Shown: in pieces, positions 43,030-51,971 of the stretch
Position numbering within the stretch: the first letter of the stretch is position 1
Layout of the letters: each line of letters opens with the position of its first letter
Assembly: GCA_038206395.1 (NCBI GenBank)
Contig: JBBRAX010000003.1
Location: forward strand, 62,001 to 126,000
Direction of reading: 5' to 3'
Length of the DNA: 64,000 nucleotides
Origin: JAGSPQ01 sp038206395
Lineage (GTDB): Bacteria > Myxococcota > Myxococcia > Myxococcales > Myxococcaceae
Notes under the pieces: model-generated
Told to the model about the DNA's origin: nothing
The model's database searches: none
The model's input: only the letters and a program-made list of their open reading frames with translations
Translations under genes and position numbers: made by a program

Positions 43030-44841
43030 TCACACCACGGCGAAGAGCCGCTCGAGCGTGCGCGCCACGTCGGCCATCGCCGAAGTGTCCGTGCTCTTCA
43101 ACGCCGCCTGCCCCTTCGCCAACAAGGCGCGCACTTCGCCGACGACGGCCTCGGCTTCGGGTCCCGGGTTTTCCTGCGCGCTCTTTTCCAGCAGCCGAGC
43201 CAGCTTCTCGGCCTTGTCGAGGATGCGCGGGAAGGCGGTGAGCGCGAGCTTCTTGTCTCGGTCGCCCTGCTCGCTGGCGTACTTCGATTGCTCGGCCTGC
43301 AGGCGATCGACCTCGGCGGGAGCCAGGGTGGTGCGGGCGTCGATGCGCAGCGCCTCGCCCATGCCCGTCGTGGTGTCGACCGCGCGCACCGACAGCGTGC
43401 CTTCTGCCGATAGCTCGAAGGTGACTTCAATGGGCACATCACCGCGGCGTTCGACGTGCAGGTCGGTGAGCGTCACTTCGCCCAGCTTCGTGCACTCGTT
43501 CGAGTAGTCGCTGTCGCCCTGGAACACCGACATGCGCGCGTCCGTCTGGCCGCTGCGCGCAGGCAGGAAAATCTCTTTCGCCACCGCGGGCACCGGCGTG
43601 TTCTTCGAGAGCAGCTTCCGCACGCCGCCGCCCAGGGTGCCGATGGACAGCGTGTGGGTCGCGACGTCGATGAGCAGCGCAGCGCCCTGCTGGCGCGAGA
43701 GCTCAGCTGCATGCACTGCGGCGCCCAGCGCAACGACCTCGTCGGGATTCACGCCCGCCACCGGGTCACGCCCGAACAGGTCGAGCACCAGCTTCCGCAC
43801 CAGCGGCACGCGCGTCATCCCGCCGACCAGCATCACCGCGTCGATGCTCTTCGGGTTGACGTGGGCCTCTTCCATCACCTTCCGGCAGACGTCGATGCAG
43901 CGGCGGGTGAGTGGGTCGGCCAGCGCTTCGAAGAAGTCGCGGGTGAGCGCGGTGTCGAGCTGGACGTAGCGGTTCGCGGTGTCGACCGTGTGGTCGCCCA
44001 GGTCGGCCACGGAAATGAAAGCCTCGGCCTTGTCGGTGAGCGTCCGCTTCGCGCGTTCGGCGGTGTGCCGCAGGCGCTGCATCGAGATGCGGTCTTTGGC
44101 CGCGGCCTCACGAATGCCTTCGGGAAGCTGGGCCAACAACCACTCGACGATGCGCTGGTCGAAGTCGTCGCCGCCCAGCTGCGGGTCGCCGCCCGAGGCC
44201 TTCACCTCGAACACCCCGTTCTCGACCTCGAGGATGCTGACGTCGAAGGTGCCTCCGCCGAGGTCGAACACCAGCGCGCGGCCCTGGAAGCTGTCGGTGA
44301 AGCCGTACGCGACGGCGGCGGCGGTGGGCTCGTTGATGATGCGCAGCACGTCGAGCCCCGCGATTCGAGCGGCCTCGCGCGTCGCGAACCGCTGCCCGTC
44401 ATCGAAGTTCGCGGGCACGGTGATGACCGCTTTTTGAACGGGCACCCCGAAGTGGGCTTCGGCGTCGAGCTTGAGCTCGCCCAGCAGCATCGCGGCCACC
44501 TGGGTCAGCGGCAGCGTGCGGCCGGCGACCTTGATCCGGACTTCGCCGTTGGGGCCGGCGATGAGGGGGTACGGGACGACCGCCTTCGCAGTCGCGGCCA
44601 GCTCGGCAGACCAACGTTTGCCGATGAAGCGCTTCGTCGCCGGGGCCACGCGGTCAGGGGCTTCGTCGCCGAGGACGCGGGCGGGCTCTCCGGCGATGCG
44701 ATCGCCGAGGCCGGTGAAGCCGATGATGGAAGGGGTGAGGCGCGCGCCGTGGCGAGACTGGATGAGAACGGGCTTGCCGTTTTCGACGGTTGCAACGGCG
44801 CTGTACGTGGTGCCCAGGTCGATGCCAATGACGGGTTCCAT
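43030..44841 (-). CDS. Hsp70/DnaK-family chaperone, solitary
   Basis: The 603-residue protein has the DnaK ATPase landmarks: phosphate loop 1 VIGIDLGTTYSAVA near the N-terminus, phosphate loop 2 ALVFDLGGGTFDVSI, EPTAAAVAYGF, and the adenosine motif AVMLVGGMTRVPLV. The substrate-binding domain begins after DVATHTLSIGTLGGGVRKL. It is shorter than classical DnaK and ends in a charged helix without the acidic EEVD-like tail. There is no dnaJ or grpE nearby, so it is probably a specialised paralogue. The start is ATG 44841; longer in-frame readings upstream are not supported. It is divergent from atpH with 44 bases between starts. Confidence 0.9.
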   Translation of the reverse strand: MEPVIGIDLGTTYSAVATVENGKPVLIQSRHGARLTPSIIGFTGLGDRIAGEPARVLGDEAPDRVAPATKRFIGKRWSAELAATAKAVVPYPLIAGPNGEVRIKVAGRTLPLTQVAAMLLGELKLDAEAHFGVPVQKAVITVPANFDDGQRFATREAARIAGLDVLRIINEPTAAAVAYGFTDSFQGRALVFDLGGGTFDVSILEVENGVFEVKASGGDPQLGGDDFDQRIVEWLLAQLPEGIREAAAKDRISMQRLRHTAERAKRTLTDKAEAFISVADLGDHTVDTANRYVQLDTALTRDFFEALADPLTRRCIDVCRKVMEEAHVNPKSIDAVMLVGGMTRVPLVRKLVLDLFGRDPVAGVNPDEVVALGAAVHAAELSRQQGAALLIDVATHTLSIGTLGGGVRKLLSKNTPVPAVAKEIFLPARSGQTDARMSVFQGDSDYSNECTKLGEVTLTDLHVERRGDVPIEVTFELSAEGTLSVRAVDTTTGMGEALRIDARTTLAPAEVDRLQAEQSKYASEQGDRDKKLALTAFPRILDKAEKLARLLEKSAQENPGPEAEAVVGEVRALLAKGQAALKSTDTSAMADVARTLERLFAVV

Positions 44842-44885
44842 TTTCGAGGCAGAAGAAAGCACACCGTGGTACGCCGCGCGGCGAA

Positions 44886-45419
44886 ATGGTCAATGTCTCC
44901 ATCGCCCGCCGTTACGCCCGCGCCCTGCTCGACGCCTCAGGAGCCGCCGCGGATCAGGTCCTCGCCGAGCTTCAACAGTTCGTCGCGATGCTGGAGTCGA
45001 GCCCGCCCCTGAACGACGTCATCCGCAACCCGGCCTACACCCGCGTTCAGCGGGAAGCGGTGCTCGAAGGGCTGATCAAAGCGCAGGGCGTGAACGTCTC
45101 GCTCGCGAACACGCTGCGCCTGCTGAACGACCGCAACCGCCTCGGCAACGTCCCCGACATCGCGCGCATCTACCGCGACCTCGTCGACGTGCGCATGGGC
45201 CGGGTGCGCGGCAAGGTCACCAGCGCGACCCCGTTGGATGCGGCGCAGCTGAAGGCCGTCGAAGAATCGCTGCAGAAGCTGACCCAGCGCGACGTGCTGC
45301 TCGAGGCGACGGTCGACAAGGCGCTGCTGGGCGGAATGACGGCGCAGGTCGGCAGCGTCGTCTACGACGGCTCGCTGCGCAACCAGCTCGATCAGCTGGC
45401 GAGAAACCTCAGCCAGTAG
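44886..45419 (+). CDS. atpH: ATP synthase F1 delta subunit
   Basis: The 177-residue protein matches the delta/OSCP family: SIARRYARALLDAS at the start, the central ANTLRLLNDRNRLGNVPDI, and the C-terminal KVTSATPLDAAQLKAVEE and KALLGGMTAQVGSVVYDGSL. It forms the top of the peripheral stalk that holds F1 to Fo. It is not followed by atpA or preceded by atpF, as it would be in a normal atp operon; gamma is about 23 kb away. No Shine-Dalgarno is obvious. The gene after it encodes an unrelated lipoprotein. Confidence 0.93.
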   Translation: MVNVSIARRYARALLDASGAAADQVLAELQQFVAMLESSPPLNDVIRNPAYTRVQREAVLEGLIKAQGVNVSLANTLRLLNDRNRLGNVPDIARIYRDLVDVRMGRVRGKVTSATPLDAAQLKAVEESLQKLTQRDVLLEATVDKALLGGMTAQVGSVVYDGSLRNQLDQLARNLSQ

Positions 45420-45505
45420 CAGTTTTCTGAGGGTCAGCCGTCGCAACAGCGACCTGATTCCAGCGCGTTGCGGCAGGCGTGCCGATTGCTCTCGCGGCCT
45501 TTGCG

Positions 45506-46672
45506 ATGCGAGCGATGGCCTTGATGGGAACTCTGGTGTTGGTGGCGTGTGGGTCTGGTCCCGTGCCGCCGCCTCTTCCTCCGGTCGACGGCGGGTACGA
45601 CCTCAACGACGTCTCCTTCCTCTTCCCCCTGCCTGACTGGAGTGGGCGCGACGGGCTGCTGTCGATGATGGCGGCGGGAGAACAGGGCGCGCTGCTGCCG
45701 AAGCCGTTCTTCGACCAGGTGCCGAAGCTGCTGCCCGACGTGCCCGCGCTGACAGTGTACGGCGCGCTGCGGGTGGTCTCGGTTCGGGTCGACCCCTGCT
45801 TCCCCGGCTCGACGCCGCCGGCGGCTCCTATTTGCGTGAAGCAGGTTCGGTTGGTGGCGCAGCCGCTGATGCAGGAAGCGGATGCCGGCGTGGGCGCGCT
45901 GACGACGGACGACGCGACGGTACACCTCTTCTACGACCTCGATGACGCGCAGTTCGCCACGGTGCGCGAAGGGCTCGCAGCGCTGAAGGGGCAGGCGGGC
46001 TCGGCGACGTCGGGGCAACCGCTGGACGTGCACCCGGTGATGAAGTCGCAGGGGCTCGACGGCCAGTACGCGCAGGCGCTGAAGGCATTGGTGCTGAAGA
46101 TCGCGGGCGAGAAGACGTTGAGCCGGGTCGCCTTCATGGCGCTGGTGACGAAGGACAACCGGTGGACCTTCGGGGCCTTCAACCGCTCCAATGCGGTGCT
46201 CGTGCCCGACGAGATTCCGCGCACGAAGGGAAAGACGGTGCAGGGCGTCGTCGAAGGGGGCCAGGGCAGCACGACCCGCGCGGGTGAGCTGGTGCCGACC
46301 ATTTCTGGAGACGACCTCATCACGCTGCTCGAGACCCTCGAGCTCGTGTCCGCCGACGAAGGCACGCTGAAGCGGGCACTCGAGAGCGCGCTGCGAATCG
46401 AGCACCCCGCGCGCAGCAGCCCGAAGACGATTGACTGCGGAAGCTGTCACGTCGCGTCGCGGGCGCGGACGAATGCGGAGCGCGTGCGGAAGACTGTCAC
46501 CACGTCCTGGGCCGACGCCTTCAACGATTCCCGGTTCGATCTGCGGCGTGTCGACGAGGCGAAGGAAGACCCCCGGGCGCTCCGCGCGTTCGGGTACTTC
46601 GGCAAGCTCTCCGCGTTGTCGCAGCGCACCATCAACGAGAGCGCTGCGGTCGCCACCGAGCTTTCGAAGTAG
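45506..46672 (+). CDS. Lipoprotein with one CxxCH motif
   Basis: The 388-residue protein has lipoprotein signal MALMGTLVLVACGSGP with lipobox LVAC and a Pro-rich linker. Most of the chain is an unrecognised mixed alpha/beta domain. Near residue 320 it has DCGSCHVASRARTNAER, a single CxxCH motif compatible with covalent haem c; no axial Met ligand is assigned. The ATG at 45506 is preferred over a GTG at 45479 because it gives a conventional lipoprotein signal. It is 11 bases upstream of another lipoprotein gene and probably cotranscribed. A role in electron transfer is possible but not shown. Confidence 0.65.
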   Translation: MRAMALMGTLVLVACGSGPVPPPLPPVDGGYDLNDVSFLFPLPDWSGRDGLLSMMAAGEQGALLPKPFFDQVPKLLPDVPALTVYGALRVVSVRVDPCFPGSTPPAAPICVKQVRLVAQPLMQEADAGVGALTTDDATVHLFYDLDDAQFATVREGLAALKGQAGSATSGQPLDVHPVMKSQGLDGQYAQALKALVLKIAGEKTLSRVAFMALVTKDNRWTFGAFNRSNAVLVPDEIPRTKGKTVQGVVEGGQGSTTRAGELVPTISGDDLITLLETLELVSADEGTLKRALESALRIEHPARSSPKTIDCGSCHVASRARTNAERVRKTVTTSWADAFNDSRFDLRRVDEAKEDPRALRAFGYFGKLSALSQRTINESAAVATELSK

Positions 46673-46683
46673 GTTGCCGCGCC

Positions 46684-47337
46684 ATGCGCGCGTTCCGATT
46701 GCTGCTGGGCGTTCTCTGTCTTGCGGGTTGCCCACGGGGAGACAAGCCGGCGTCGCCCGAGGCGGCGTTCTGGTCGTGGTTCGAACAGCACGAAGAGCGT
46801 CTCGCGAAGGAGGCCCGCGGCGAGGACCCCCGCGGCGCGATGATGGAGATTTCGGGGCACCTGTCGGCAGTGAACCCGGAAGTGCTCGCCGAGCTGGCAA
46901 TCGAGGAAGACGCGACGCACCCGCACAAGCTGGTGCTGACGGCGAACGGAGACACGAAGCAGTTCGCGTCAGTGAAAGCGATTGCGGGCGCGGCGCCGAC
47001 GGGGCTGAAGCGGTGGAAGGTGGTGGCGTTCCGGCAGCGGCGCGACCCTGGCGAGTCGATTCAGCTCGGCAGCTACGAGGCGAAGGCCGACGACTTCTTC
47101 TTTCGCGAAACAGGGCGCGCGAACGGCAAGGTCGACGTCGAGGTGTTGGTGCGGGGGATGTCACCCACGAATGAGAAGGACGTTCAGCAGGCCGCCTTCT
47201 TGATGCTCGACCACTACGTCGGCGAGTACGACGTCGAGACGAAGATTGCTGCGATTTCAATCGTTGGGCTTCAAGACAGGCCCGGCGCCGCGGTGAAGCC
47301 GCTGTCGCAGCTGCCGGAGCTCATCGACAAGCTGTAG
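46684..47337 (+). CDS. Lipoprotein of unknown function
   Basis: The 217-residue product begins MRAFRLLLGVLCLAGCPRGD, with lipobox LAGC at Cys16. The mature part begins EAAFWSWFEQHEERLAKEAR, an amphipathic helix, and continues with alternating strands (HKLVLTANGDTKQFASVKAI). It has no Cys after the lipobox and no known motif. It lies 11 bases after the CxxCH lipoprotein gene and converges on the S8-protease operon with a three-base gap between stops. The two lipoproteins could work together in the envelope. Confidence 0.65.
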   Translation: MRAFRLLLGVLCLAGCPRGDKPASPEAAFWSWFEQHEERLAKEARGEDPRGAMMEISGHLSAVNPEVLAELAIEEDATHPHKLVLTANGDTKQFASVKAIAGAAPTGLKRWKVVAFRQRRDPGESIQLGSYEAKADDFFFRETGRANGKVDVEVLVRGMSPTNEKDVQQAAFLMLDHYVGEYDVETKIAAISIVGLQDRPGAAVKPLSQLPELIDKL

Positions 47338-47340
47338 TGG

Positions 47341-47790
47341 CTACTTCTTCGCGGCGCGCAGCCACCAGTTGGGCGTCGCAGACTTCACGCGTGAATCCTT
47401 CTTCAGCGCCTCGGCGAGCGTGAGACTCGCGGTACCCGGCGCCGACTGCAGCAGCAGCACACCCTCGCGCAGCACCTTCTCGACCACCACGCCACGCTCG
47501 GACGCCCAGGCAGCGACGTTCGTCGACCCAGCAAGCCAGACCACGACGCCCCCCGCGGGCACGCGCAGCTTCGGGCCGTCGTGGAACACCGCCGTGAAAC
47601 GCGGGTCCGCAAGCACGGCCGCAGCGTCAGGCACGCGCCAGAGGACGACCCGCGCGGTTCGCTGCACCACTTCGCCACCGGCCGCCTTCATCGCCGCCGC
47701 GCCCGAATCGGTCGGCCCGACCTCGGCCACGAGCCCACCGCTCACCACGGGGACTGCGGCAAGCCAGGCCACGAGCGCCACCCCAATCAT
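47341..47790 (-). CDS. Small exported protein resembling a detached subtilase propeptide
   Basis: The 149-residue protein begins MIGVALVAWLAAVPVVSGG, a signal peptide. Its C-terminal half (VVVEKVLREGVLLLQSAPGT, LTLAEALKKDSRVKSATPNW) resembles the end of I9-type propeptides of subtilases. In those, a helix AL..L..DSRV is followed by a strand ending in a Pro-Asn-Trp/Tyr motif. The gene overlaps the stop of an S8 protease gene as ATGA. That protease goes straight from Ig/Fn-like domains to its catalytic core with no visible propeptide. A separately encoded chaperone or inhibitor is therefore likely, but the fold match is by eye. Confidence 0.6.
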   Translation of the reverse strand: MIGVALVAWLAAVPVVSGGLVAEVGPTDSGAAAMKAAGGEVVQRTARVVLWRVPDAAAVLADPRFTAVFHDGPKLRVPAGGVVVWLAGSTNVAAWASERGVVVEKVLREGVLLLQSAPGTASLTLAEALKKDSRVKSATPNWWLRAAKK

Positions 47791-50036
47791 GGCCGCCCCC
47801 AGAGCTTCAGCTGCCACGACTGCAGCGTGCCGGAACTTCCACTTTGTCTGTCGTTGACCCGCAACGTCCACGTGCCGTCGGCCGGCTCGTCGAGGTGGCG
47901 CACGGTGCCGAAGGTGAAAGCCTGAATCGCGCTGCACTGCTCGACGCCGTTCAGCCGCGCACACGAGTGCGGCGAGGCGAGGACGTCGACGGGCCCCGCG
48001 CCACGGTCGAGAAGAATCTCGAGGTCGCCCGAGCGCGGATGCGAAATCGAAACGGTGACCTCGATAAACTCCACGTGGCCGACGCCGCTGCTGGCGACCG
48101 TCAACGCCGAGCTGGTGCCCGTCGCAGAGTTGTCGGGAATCGCGGTGCCCGGGCTGACGAGCGGGGACGAGAAAGAAACCTCGGCGGCGCCAGCGACGAA
48201 GGTCTTCGCCAGCGACACGGCCGCGTTCGCGTCGACGACGCCGAACCCATACTTGTGGTTCACGTGCAGGCCCGCGAGGTTGTTCACCCACCCCGGGTCG
48301 GCGACGTGGTTCTTCCGCGCCGAGTACGCAAGCACGCGCCGCACGTCGCGCCACGTCAGGCCTTCGTTCGCCTGCAGCACCAGCGCCGCGACGCCTGCCA
48401 CAATCGGAGTCGAGCCCGACGTGCCGTCCATCAAGTCGGTGTAGCTCGCGTTCGTCGTGTCGAAGGGGACGTTGCCGGTGTTGTACCCGAGCGAGCCGGT
48501 GATGTCGGTGGTCGACAGCCCATGGCCCGCGCGGCCCAGGGTGGGAGCCGAGAGGAGAACGTTTGCTCCTTCTTCGGAGTACGTGACCTTGCGGCCGTCA
48601 TCGCCGACGCCCGCGACCGAGAGCACGAAGCGGCTGTTCGTCTGCCCGTCGTAGTTCGCGTTGTCGACGTGCTGGCTGTCACCGCCGTTGCCCGCGGCCC
48701 AGACGTAGACCGTGCCGAGCCCGCCGCGGCCGGTCGACGTTCCTTCGGCGACGCCCTGCAGCCACAGCGGCTCAGGCCACGAGAGCTGGCCGGTGCCGTC
48801 TTCCGCGTCGCCCCAGCTGTTGCTGCTGACGCCGTTGGTCTGCTTTCCGCGCGTCATCGCGTCGAGCTCGTTCACGGTCGTGAGGTCCTGGAGCAGGTTG
48901 TACGAGACGAGGTTGCTGCGCGGAGCGACGCCGCGAAGTCCGACCCCATTCTCGTCACGCGCCGCGACGAGCCCCGCGACGCAGGTGCCGTGCTCTGCGA
49001 AGGCGAGCGGCGCATTGCCGAGGTAGTCGTGCGACAGCAGCTCGCTGACGTTGGCGGCGAGGTCTTCGTGCTGGAAGTCGACCCCTTCGTCGACGATGGC
49101 CACGCGAACGCCTTCGCCCTTCACGCCCTGCCCCCACGCCATCAACGCGCGCACGTCTTCACCCGCGGTGCCGCCACGCTGGCCGGTGTTCGACAGGTGC
49201 CACTGGTTCCCGAAGTACGGGTCGGGCATCGCGACTGCTGCGACGGGAGTGCCCGTGCCTTCTGCCGACTCGGCGCTCTCTGCGCTGCCGACGACCGCCG
49301 TCACGACGAAGAAGTAGGCCGTGCCGTTGACGAGGCCAGTGACCTCGAGCGGAGACGTGACGGCGGAATACAGCTGCCCGCCGGTAATCGTGGTGACGTT
49401 CGACTTCTTCACTCCCGTCGCGCGCGAAAAATAGACCTTCGACATGCCGCCCGTCTGCTTCCAGCTCAGCGTCAGCCTGCCGTCGCCTGCGACGGCGACG
49501 ACCTGGGTCGGAATGCTGAGCGTGGCAGTGAGAACTTCGGTGGTAGCGAGCGCGAACACCGGGCCCTGAAACCCTTCGCAGGTGAGCTGCCAGGTGGCGG
49601 TGGCGACAGGTGAGACGGTGGTGCTGCCCACCGCGGCGACGGTGCCGACGGTGGTGAGAAAGCAGGACGCGGCGTCTCGCGCGGCCCAGGTGAGGACGAC
49701 GGGACTTCCGGCGACGGGCGAGGCAGTGGGGTTCGCGAGGAAGCTGTCGATGCGCACCGGCCGCTGCACGGTGACGGTGACGCGCGCGACCGCCGAGCCG
49801 CAGGTGAGCGTGTACGCCGTGGTCTCGGCGGGAGTGACGGGCACGGCCCCCGCGGCAGAGACCTCACCGACCTGTGGAGCCACCGAGCATGGCGCGGCGC
49901 CGTTGGTCTGCCATTGCAGCTCGGCGGAAGCGCCGGCGGCGATGAGGGTGGGCGTAGCGAGAAACGAAGCGATGGCGGGCTCGACGCGCGGGGAGCACGC
50001 CGCGAGCACGACCACCGCCAGCCACGCTTTGGGCAT
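47787..50036 (-). CDS. Kexin-like S8 serine protease lipoprotein with Ig/Fn3 and P domain
   Basis: The 749-residue protein begins MPKAWLAVVVLAACSPR (lipobox AAC at Cys14). Two Ig-like domains lie at about 20-165 and a fibronectin type III domain at about 170-262. The S8B catalytic domain has Asp316 in VAIVDEGVDFQHEDL, His349 in EHGTCVAG, Asn450 in AAGNGG and Ser540 in DGTSGSTPIVAG. The C-terminal residues, about 640-749, form a P-type (Homo B) beta domain ending SGTLQSWQLKLWG. The order matches proprotein-convertase-like enzymes, which normally cut after basic residues. No propeptide precedes the core. The gene shares a base with sppA (TGATG). Confidence 0.88.
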   Translation of the reverse strand: MPKAWLAVVVLAACSPRVEPAIASFLATPTLIAAGASAELQWQTNGAAPCSVAPQVGEVSAAGAVPVTPAETTAYTLTCGSAVARVTVTVQRPVRIDSFLANPTASPVAGSPVVLTWAARDAASCFLTTVGTVAAVGSTTVSPVATATWQLTCEGFQGPVFALATTEVLTATLSIPTQVVAVAGDGRLTLSWKQTGGMSKVYFSRATGVKKSNVTTITGGQLYSAVTSPLEVTGLVNGTAYFFVVTAVVGSAESAESAEGTGTPVAAVAMPDPYFGNQWHLSNTGQRGGTAGEDVRALMAWGQGVKGEGVRVAIVDEGVDFQHEDLAANVSELLSHDYLGNAPLAFAEHGTCVAGLVAARDENGVGLRGVAPRSNLVSYNLLQDLTTVNELDAMTRGKQTNGVSSNSWGDAEDGTGQLSWPEPLWLQGVAEGTSTGRGGLGTVYVWAAGNGGDSQHVDNANYDGQTNSRFVLSVAGVGDDGRKVTYSEEGANVLLSAPTLGRAGHGLSTTDITGSLGYNTGNVPFDTTNASYTDLMDGTSGSTPIVAGVAALVLQANEGLTWRDVRRVLAYSARKNHVADPGWVNNLAGLHVNHKYGFGVVDANAAVSLAKTFVAGAAEVSFSSPLVSPGTAIPDNSATGTSSALTVASSGVGHVEFIEVTVSISHPRSGDLEILLDRGAGPVDVLASPHSCARLNGVEQCSAIQAFTFGTVRHLDEPADGTWTLRVNDRQSGSSGTLQSWQLKLWGRP

Positions 50037-51904
50037 CAGTGAATGTTCAGCTGGTACTCGGCCATCGGGAACTGCGTCTCGCGCTGCTGCAGCATCGCCC
50101 GCGCGACCGCGCTCAAGCCCGACGCCGGAGCGATGACCTGGCGCAGCCCCGACACCTCCATCGCGTGCGAGATGGCCTTGTTCAGCAGCTGCGCCGCCGG
50201 GTCGTCCTCCTCGTCGCTGGCCAGCAGTTGCTGGATGAAGGTCGTCTTCTTCTCGTACGAGACGAGCTTCACCGAGTCGCCGGCGGGAAGGTTCGCCTTC
50301 TCTTTGCCCAGCGCGATCGCCGCGTCGAAGCCGCCGAGCTTGTCGACGAGGCCATTGGTGACGGCGACCTTGCCGAGCCAGGTTCGGCCCTGCGCGACCT
50401 CTTCCAGCTGCTCGTGCGTGCGCTTGCGGCCCTGCGCGGCGAGCTCGACGAAGCGGTCGTAGGAAACTTTCAGCGCGGTGTCGAAGACCTTTGCCTCGCC
50501 CTCGTTCATCGGGCGGCTGCCATTCATCGCGTCGGCGTGCTCGCCGCGGTTGAAGACCTCGGGGTTCAGGTCGAGCTTCTCGTAGGTGCCCTTCAGGTTG
50601 GGGACGACGCTCCAGATGCCGATGCTGCCGGTGTACGTCGACGGCTGCGCGACGATGGCGGTCGCGTCCATCGAGACCCAGTAGCCACCGCTGGCGGCCA
50701 TATCTCCCATCGAGACGATGATGGGCTTCTTCTCGCGAAGGCGCGCGACTTCACGGCGCACCAGGTCGCAGCCCAGGCCTGCGCCGCCGGGCGAGTCGAC
50801 GCGGAAGATGATTGCCTTCACCTTGTCGTCGTCGGCCGCCTTGCGCATCGCCTCGATGATGGGCGTCGAGCCCTGAGAGTCGTCGCCGCTGAACGGGTCG
50901 ACGCCGCCCTTGCCCGCGACGACGAGGCCCTGCGAGTAGACGAGCGCGAAGGTGTGCTTGCCTTCGTCGGCCCCCGCCTCTGAAAAGCTGACCTTGCGGT
51001 ACTTCGCCGAGCTGATGAACGAGACCTTGTCCTTGTCGTCGAGCTTCATCCGCTTCTTCAGGTTGGTCTCGACCTCGTCCCAGTAGGCGACGCCGTCGAT
51101 CAGCTTCTTCTCGACCGCCCACTCGGCGCGGGGCACCGGGTTGGCAATCATCGCCTTGAGCTCGTCGGTGGTCAGCTTGCGAGCGCTGGCGACGCCGTTG
51201 AGGAAGAGGCCGTACTGGGTGTCGAGGGTGGAGTTGATCATCTCTTTCACCGGCTCGGTCAGCGCCTTGCGGCCGAAGGTCTCGCCCGACACCGACTTGT
51301 ACTTGCCGTAGCGGAAGTACTGCACCTCGATGCCCAGCTTCTCGAGCAGGCCGGGGTAGTGCATCACGTCGGAAGAGAAGCCGTTGAACTCGAAGAAGCT
51401 GTCGGGCGCCATCAGGATTTCGTCGGCCGGCAGCGCGAGCGAGTACGACTTCTCGTCGAGGAACTCGGAGTACGCGATGACGAACTTGCCCGACTTCTTG
51501 AACTCGTTGAGCGCGTCACGCAGCTCTTCGACCTTCGCCCAGCCGATGGCCGGCATCTCGAGGCGCAGCACGACGCCCTTGATGCGCTTGTCGGCGGCGG
51601 CCTTCTTCAGGTTGTCGAGGTGGTCGCGAATCGACAGCGGCTTCTTGCCAAAGAGTTCGCCGATGTCGTCAGAGGCGGCGCGCTCAGGAATCGATCCGTC
51701 GATGTTCATCTTCAGCACCGCGCTCGACGGCACGTGCGACCCGCCGCCGGCAACAACCGCGATGACGGTGAAGAGGGCGCAGCCGAGCAGCGGAGCGCCG
51801 AGCACCAGCCATAACACCCAGTTGCGCTTCTTCGCGGCCGGAGGTGGGGGCCTGGCCGGCACGTAGCCGGAGGCGTCAGGCGGGTTCGGCGGCTGGGGAG
51901 TCAT
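50036..51904 (-). CDS. sppA: Signal peptide peptidase SppA, 67K type
   Basis: The 622-residue enzyme has a single N-terminal transmembrane helix (about 28-52). Tandem crotonase-like domains follow, as in E. coli SppA rather than the short form. The general base Lys is in RYGKYKSVSGETF (K203 or K201) and the nucleophile is Ser405 in GDMAASGGYW, in the second repeat. It degrades signal peptides after release from preproteins and faces the periplasm. It is the first gene of an operon with an S8 protease lipoprotein and its putative propeptide, suggesting a shared role in envelope proteolysis. Start ATG 51904 is supported by a Pro-rich cytoplasmic tail typical of the long form. Confidence 0.9.
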   Translation of the reverse strand: MTPQPPNPPDASGYVPARPPPPAAKKRNWVLWLVLGAPLLGCALFTVIAVVAGGGSHVPSSAVLKMNIDGSIPERAASDDIGELFGKKPLSIRDHLDNLKKAAADKRIKGVVLRLEMPAIGWAKVEELRDALNEFKKSGKFVIAYSEFLDEKSYSLALPADEILMAPDSFFEFNGFSSDVMHYPGLLEKLGIEVQYFRYGKYKSVSGETFGRKALTEPVKEMINSTLDTQYGLFLNGVASARKLTTDELKAMIANPVPRAEWAVEKKLIDGVAYWDEVETNLKKRMKLDDKDKVSFISSAKYRKVSFSEAGADEGKHTFALVYSQGLVVAGKGGVDPFSGDDSQGSTPIIEAMRKAADDDKVKAIIFRVDSPGGAGLGCDLVRREVARLREKKPIIVSMGDMAASGGYWVSMDATAIVAQPSTYTGSIGIWSVVPNLKGTYEKLDLNPEVFNRGEHADAMNGSRPMNEGEAKVFDTALKVSYDRFVELAAQGRKRTHEQLEEVAQGRTWLGKVAVTNGLVDKLGGFDAAIALGKEKANLPAGDSVKLVSYEKKTTFIQQLLASDEEDDPAAQLLNKAISHAMEVSGLRQVIAPASGLSAVARAMLQQRETQFPMAEYQLNIH

Positions 51905-51971
51905 GGCCGGGTGGTTAATGCAGCGGTCCTCTCACGGCAACGGATCCGCGAAACGAGTAGAGAGTTTCCCG

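Noticed and set aside
41134..43413. Plus-strand frame of over 700 codons opposite the DUF1592 gene
   Set aside because: It crosses several real genes, has no recognisable motif and has antisense-like composition.
45434..47260. Minus-strand frame of about 600 codons opposite two lipoprotein genes
   Set aside because: Sequence is Arg/Ser-rich low complexity, and the plus-strand lipoboxes are convincing.
47844..49613. Plus-strand frame opposite the S8 protease
   Set aside because: The protease frame has a complete catalytic triad and a lipobox; the antisense frame has only basic low-complexity sequence.
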